Below are positions 60,891 through 64,000 of a DNA stretch of 64,000 bases, piece by piece. The DNA lies in the NCBI GenBank assembly GCA_026874595.1, contig CM049314.1, positions 246,001-310,000 on the forward strand, given 5' to 3'. Source of the stretch: Sipunculus nudus. Lineage: Eukaryota; Annelida; Sipuncula; Golfingiida; Sipunculidae. The notes beneath the pieces were generated by a model, which ran no database searches, was not told the DNA's origin, and saw nothing but the letters and a program-made list of their open reading frames with translations. The position numbers and the translations under genes are program-made. Positions within the stretch are counted from its first letter, which is position 1, and each line of letters opens with the position of its first letter.

Positions 60891-60950
60891 CTCTCTGTCT
60901 ATCTGTCTGTATCATTTCCATTTCCGGCAAGCGCGTGACCTCTGGTCATC
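60891..60950 (-). repeat. Class 1 end hairpin plus CTTGCCGGAAAT arm (minus strand)
   Basis: On the minus strand, TGACC-AGA-GGTCA (60936-60948), then CTTGCCGGAAAT (60920-60931) and a short GACA tract. It is the same end as at 5424-5452 and here directly follows module C. In the left locus C and this end are separate because a macrosatellite lies on each side. Confidence 0.75.
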
Positions 60951-61246
60951 TTGTTTGTTTGTTTGTTTGTTTGTCTGTCTGTTTGTCTGTATGTACACGC
61001 GCTAGAGGCCACAGTTTTTTAGCAATCGCTCTGAAACTTATGCATCAAGTGTAAGATTGGTTCTCCTCGGAGCCTATTGTTTTTGGTCATGATCGGTCAA
61101 AGGTCAAGGTCAGGGTCACCAAAAAACCTAAAATCTTTATTTTCTTCATATGTTCGTCAATAATAATCGTAGCCGCATAATCTGTAGCTCATTTTATTCC
61201 TCACTATGTTAGCTTTCCAAGTGCTGGCAAATTTTTCCGGTCAATG

Positions 61247-61260
61247 GTTACCATGGTAAC
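61247..61260. promoter_or_regulatory. RFX X-box-like perfect palindrome
   Basis: GTTACCATGGTAAC is a perfect 14-bp palindrome and a full X-box consensus match. The aligned site in the left copy (10840-10853) has one mismatch. Confidence 0.45.
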
Positions 61261-61544
61261 GTATTTTTGGGGGAAATTCAGAAAATTCGAAAATTTCCCT
61301 CCAAATTTCTCATTATTCAAGTTAGAGAGGTCTAGTTTTTTGTATTGCGTAGCATTTAATATGCTCTATGCGAAATTAATGTAAGTCTCGCAAAATCTCG
61401 TGCCATTTGTCGTCAAATGAGACTTTTCGAGATTTCATTAAATACGATTTACAGGTGGCAGTTTTACAGCTAAGGTTCTGAAAGTGACATATTTTCTGTT
61501 GTTCTGTATTATCTCGAACTTGTTTTTTCATTTTTTGAAATTAG

Positions 61545-61557
61545 CCACCAGGGGGCG
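61545..61557 (+). promoter_or_regulatory. CTCF core-like motif, opposite orientation
   Basis: CCACCAGGGGGCG on the plus strand. All matches left of the gap are on the minus strand, so if the scaffold orientation is right the sites diverge across the gap. Confidence 0.45.
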
Positions 61558-62447
61558 TGGTACTGGAAACACTGCAACTTACCATTTTTCTGCAATACCA
61601 AAAAAAATATTAAACGTGGCACAATGTTTACTGTCTTATCTGAAACTAGCATCGTCGGCTTATTCCTGCCTACATGTAGCTTTGCGCTGCTGTTACCATG
61701 GTAAGCAAGTTTTGGGGTAAAACTTGGCAATCTGAAAATAATAAGTTTTTTGCTTCTATCTCTGTTAATATTTATACTACAAGTGTCTAGTTTTCTGCAT
61801 GAGGTAGCATTCCCTTCCCACTAATGCAGTTAATTGCAAGTCTCGTAGAATCTCGCTCTGTTTTCCGTCAAACGAGAAATTACGAGATTTCACAGAAATG
61901 CATATAACTTGGTCACCTTTTCGGCTAAAGAGGAGCAGTTTTCAGCATTTTGTTGCGTTTTGGGAGCTTAACAAGATAATAACTTATATCTCGCCACATC
62001 TCGTACCATCTCCCGCCAAATGAGAATATTCGAGAATTCGAACAAATGTCTATATCTCTGTCATTTGAATGCCAGAGATTTTATTTTTCTATTGTTCAAG
62101 ATTCACTTGACTAGTTTGAAGTGACAAAATTGAATATCTCGTCATATCTCGCATCATTTCTTGTCAAACGAGAACATGGGACCATTCAAAGATACGCCTA
62201 TAATTCTGTTATTTTAATGCTGAAGACCTTTAGTTTTCAGCATTCGATAGCGTCTAACACTCTCGGTCACATTATGTGTTTATATTGTAAGTTTCGTCAA
62301 ATCTGGGATCGTTTTTTCTTCAAATAAAAAAGTACATCCTATTGCCGTGACCATAAGTGGCGGCAGTATGTGATAGTAAATGTCGGCAGGGGCATTACAC
62401 TTGACAGTTGGAGCCGTGTTCTATGGGTGTGCGATGGCCCATGAAGA

Positions 62448-62700
62448 AGACTTCTATTGTGTTGTTATCGTCTTCCTTTGATTGCTGCTTCGTAAGCTTC
62501 ACAGACCAGCGCCAACCACCTGGTTGCCATGTGTCCTCAATGTAAACAACCTTTGCTGTTTTCCTTTCCCTAAGATATGTATGGTAGCCTGTTCACTTGT
62601 CCTTAGATTGTTTATTGTTGGTGTATTGAAGTAAAATAAAATGCCAGGTTTTCCTGCAAATTGATTGTAAATTGAATAAAATCATACAAGAACCAACCAA
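62448..62700 (-). repeat. B-C linker copy (minus strand)
   Basis: This is the reverse complement of about 9405-9655 with few differences. It confirms that modules B and C are contiguous in both loci. Confidence 0.85.
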
Positions 62701-64000
62701 TGTTCTATGACCACTATTTCAGATTTGAGATCAGAACAATTGATTTCTGCATAAACCACTATGTCCAGATTTGATAAACTTTAAAGTGGTCTATATTTTT
62801 TTCTGAAGAAGTTGAGCTATATGCTTGGAGATGCCAGCCAGTGGGTGTGAATGGATTGCAATGAAACCCAAGCCAGGTGTTTGTGAAGAGTCTGGTGGAG
62901 ATGAAGGAGGCCAGAACCTATTTGACTGTGTATAAGCATAAACTGGCCTGAAATCAGGTTTCTGGGGGAATGAAATTTTTGTTTGTGGGAACAGGGTAAT
63001 ATTTTCTTGTTTCCCTGTATATACACCCTAAACTGGGCCTAATGACACCAAAACCAGGTTTGTGGGACCATCAGTACAGATTTGAGGGGGAAAAATGGAT
63101 TTTATCTGTATATCACTATGTTCACTGTGTCCAGATTTGGAAATTCAAACTGGTCCTAATTTTTTTTCTGATGGAGTTGAGCCAAATGCTTTGAGATACC
63201 AGCCAGTGGGTGTAAATGGATTGCAATGATACCAAACCAGGTGTGTGTGTTGAGTTTTGTGGAGATGAGGGGGGCCAGAACCTATCTGACTGTGTATAAG
63301 CATAAACTGGCCTGAAATCAGGTTTCTGGGGGCTTGAAATTCTTGTTTGTGTCAACAGGGTAATATTATCTTGTTTCCCTGTATATACACCTTAAATTGG
63401 GCCTAATGACACCTAAACCATGTTTTAGGGACCATCATTACAGATTTGAGGTAAAAAAAATGGATTTTCCCTGTATATCACTATGTTCACTGTGTCCAGA
63501 TTTGGGAATTCAAACTGGCCCTAATTTTTTTTCTGAGGGAGTTGAGCCAAATGCTTGGTGATGCCAGCCAGTGGGTGTAAATGGATTGCAATGATACCCA
63601 AACCAGGAGTGTGTGTTGAGTTTTGTGGATATGAAGGGGGCCAGAACCTATTTGACTGTGTATAAGCATAAACTGGCCTGAAATCAGGTTTCTGGGGGCA
63701 TGAAATTTTTGTTTGTGGGAACAGGGTAATATAATCTTGTTTACCTGTATATACACCCTAAACTGGGCCTAATGACACCAAAACTAGGTTTGTGGGACCA
63801 TCAGTACAGATTTGAGGGGGGGAAATGGATTTTCTCTGTATATCACTATGTTCACTGTGTCCAGATTTGGAAATTCAAACTGGCCCTAATTTTTTTTCTG
63901 AGGGAGTTGAGCCAAATGCTTGGTGATGCCAGCCAGTGGGTGTAAATGGATTGCAATGATACCCAAACCAGGAGTGTGTGTTGAGTTTTGTGGGGATGAG
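62701..64000 (-). repeat. Module B copy (minus strand, continues beyond window)
   Basis: This is about three and a half ~365-bp tandem copies. On the minus strand the GTGTATA landmark begins at 63756, about 63390 and 63026. The sequence runs off the right edge within a copy. Confidence 0.92.

Larger units (their letters stand above)
60951..62447 (-). repeat. Module C copy (minus strand)
   Basis: This is the reverse complement of 9656-11153 with scattered differences. It keeps the four tandem cores, the GGTCA cluster (about 61094-61118), the X-box palindrome (61247-61260) and the CTCF-like core (61545-61557). The second X-box-like site (about 61693-61706) is damaged, while in the left copy it is the other site that carries a mismatch. 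Confidence 0.88.

Noticed and set aside
1-64000. LTR retrotransposon or autonomous DNA transposon
   Set aside because: I see no reverse transcriptase, integrase, transposase, Rep or helicase motif in any frame, and no long terminal repeats. The repeats fit non-autonomous elements and satellites.
1-64000. rRNA, tRNA or histone-type tandem gene array
   Set aside because: The 1269- and 1275-bp periods could suggest a tandem gene family, but I recognise no 5S, snRNA, tRNA or histone sequence in either unit.
5421-64000. A genuine giant palindrome with arms at 5421-11183 and 57418-64000
   Set aside because: The arms are not in mirror order (left A-B-C, right B-A-X-C-B on the plus strand), they differ by several percent, and the right arm is attached only across a 500-N placeholder.

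Overview
The window is eukaryotic, non-coding and almost entirely repetitive. I find no protein-coding gene, rRNA or tRNA that I can support. Several features fit a marine invertebrate, most likely a bivalve mollusc, with a lancelet or similar animal as the alternative. These are GACA/AACA tetranucleotide tracts, TGACCTTTGACC-type strings, GCGCCCCCTAGYGG strings, short core tandem repeats and terminal hairpins. This mix recalls the molluscan 'pearl'/CvA and Helentron-associated (HINE) non-autonomous elements. The organism and family assignments come from family knowledge and are inference; the repeat geometry is read from the sequence.

Layout. (1) 1-5452: the end of an array of 1269-bp units. 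(2) 5453-11183: a composite block of module A (about 2 kb, unique-looking), module B (five copies of a ~368-bp tandem repeat) and module C (a diverged, older relative of the 1269-bp unit). (3) 11187-11246: a 60-bp unit consisting only of the two ends. (4) 11247-34070: 18 more 1269-bp units, apparently identical apart from one 4-bp insertion. (5) 34071-36771: a patchwork of older diverged repeats. (6) 36772-56917: a second macrosatellite of 1275-bp units, distantly related to the first, with 15 full units and one partial. (7) 56918-57417: a run of exactly 500 N. (8) 57418-64000: modules B, A, a further core unit X, C and B again, all on the opposite strand and diverged from the left copies by several percent by eye. 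Read on the minus strand, the right side runs B-C-X-A-B, the same cyclic order as on the left. A-B-C-core therefore looks like a larger composite repeat.

How the pieces relate. The repeats are nested: a ~148-bp core repeat (four copies in C and X, two in the 1269-bp unit, one in the 1275-bp unit) lies inside the ~1.27-kb units, which lie inside arrays, which lie inside the composite. Every unit junction is a hairpin whose two arms look like the 3' and 5' termini (CTTGCCGGAAAT-like and ATTTCCGGCAAG-like) of neighbouring elements joined head to tail. At array ends only the CTTGCCGGA arm remains, preceded by a small hairpin with a compensatory base-pair change. This supports satellites made by head-to-tail multiplication of a small mobile element, possibly by rolling-circle replication.

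Each unit also carries strings matching known animal transcription-factor consensus sites: a CTCF core, an RFX X-box, nuclear-receptor half-site repeats and, in the 1269-bp unit, GTCACGTG E-boxes. These are motif matches, not shown to be bound.

Assembly caution. The 1275-bp array is essentially invariant up to about 52.4 kb, then gains many single-base homopolymer indels up to the 500-N gap. This looks like unpolished sequence. Array lengths, unit identity and the orientation of everything after 57417 should be treated as provisional.
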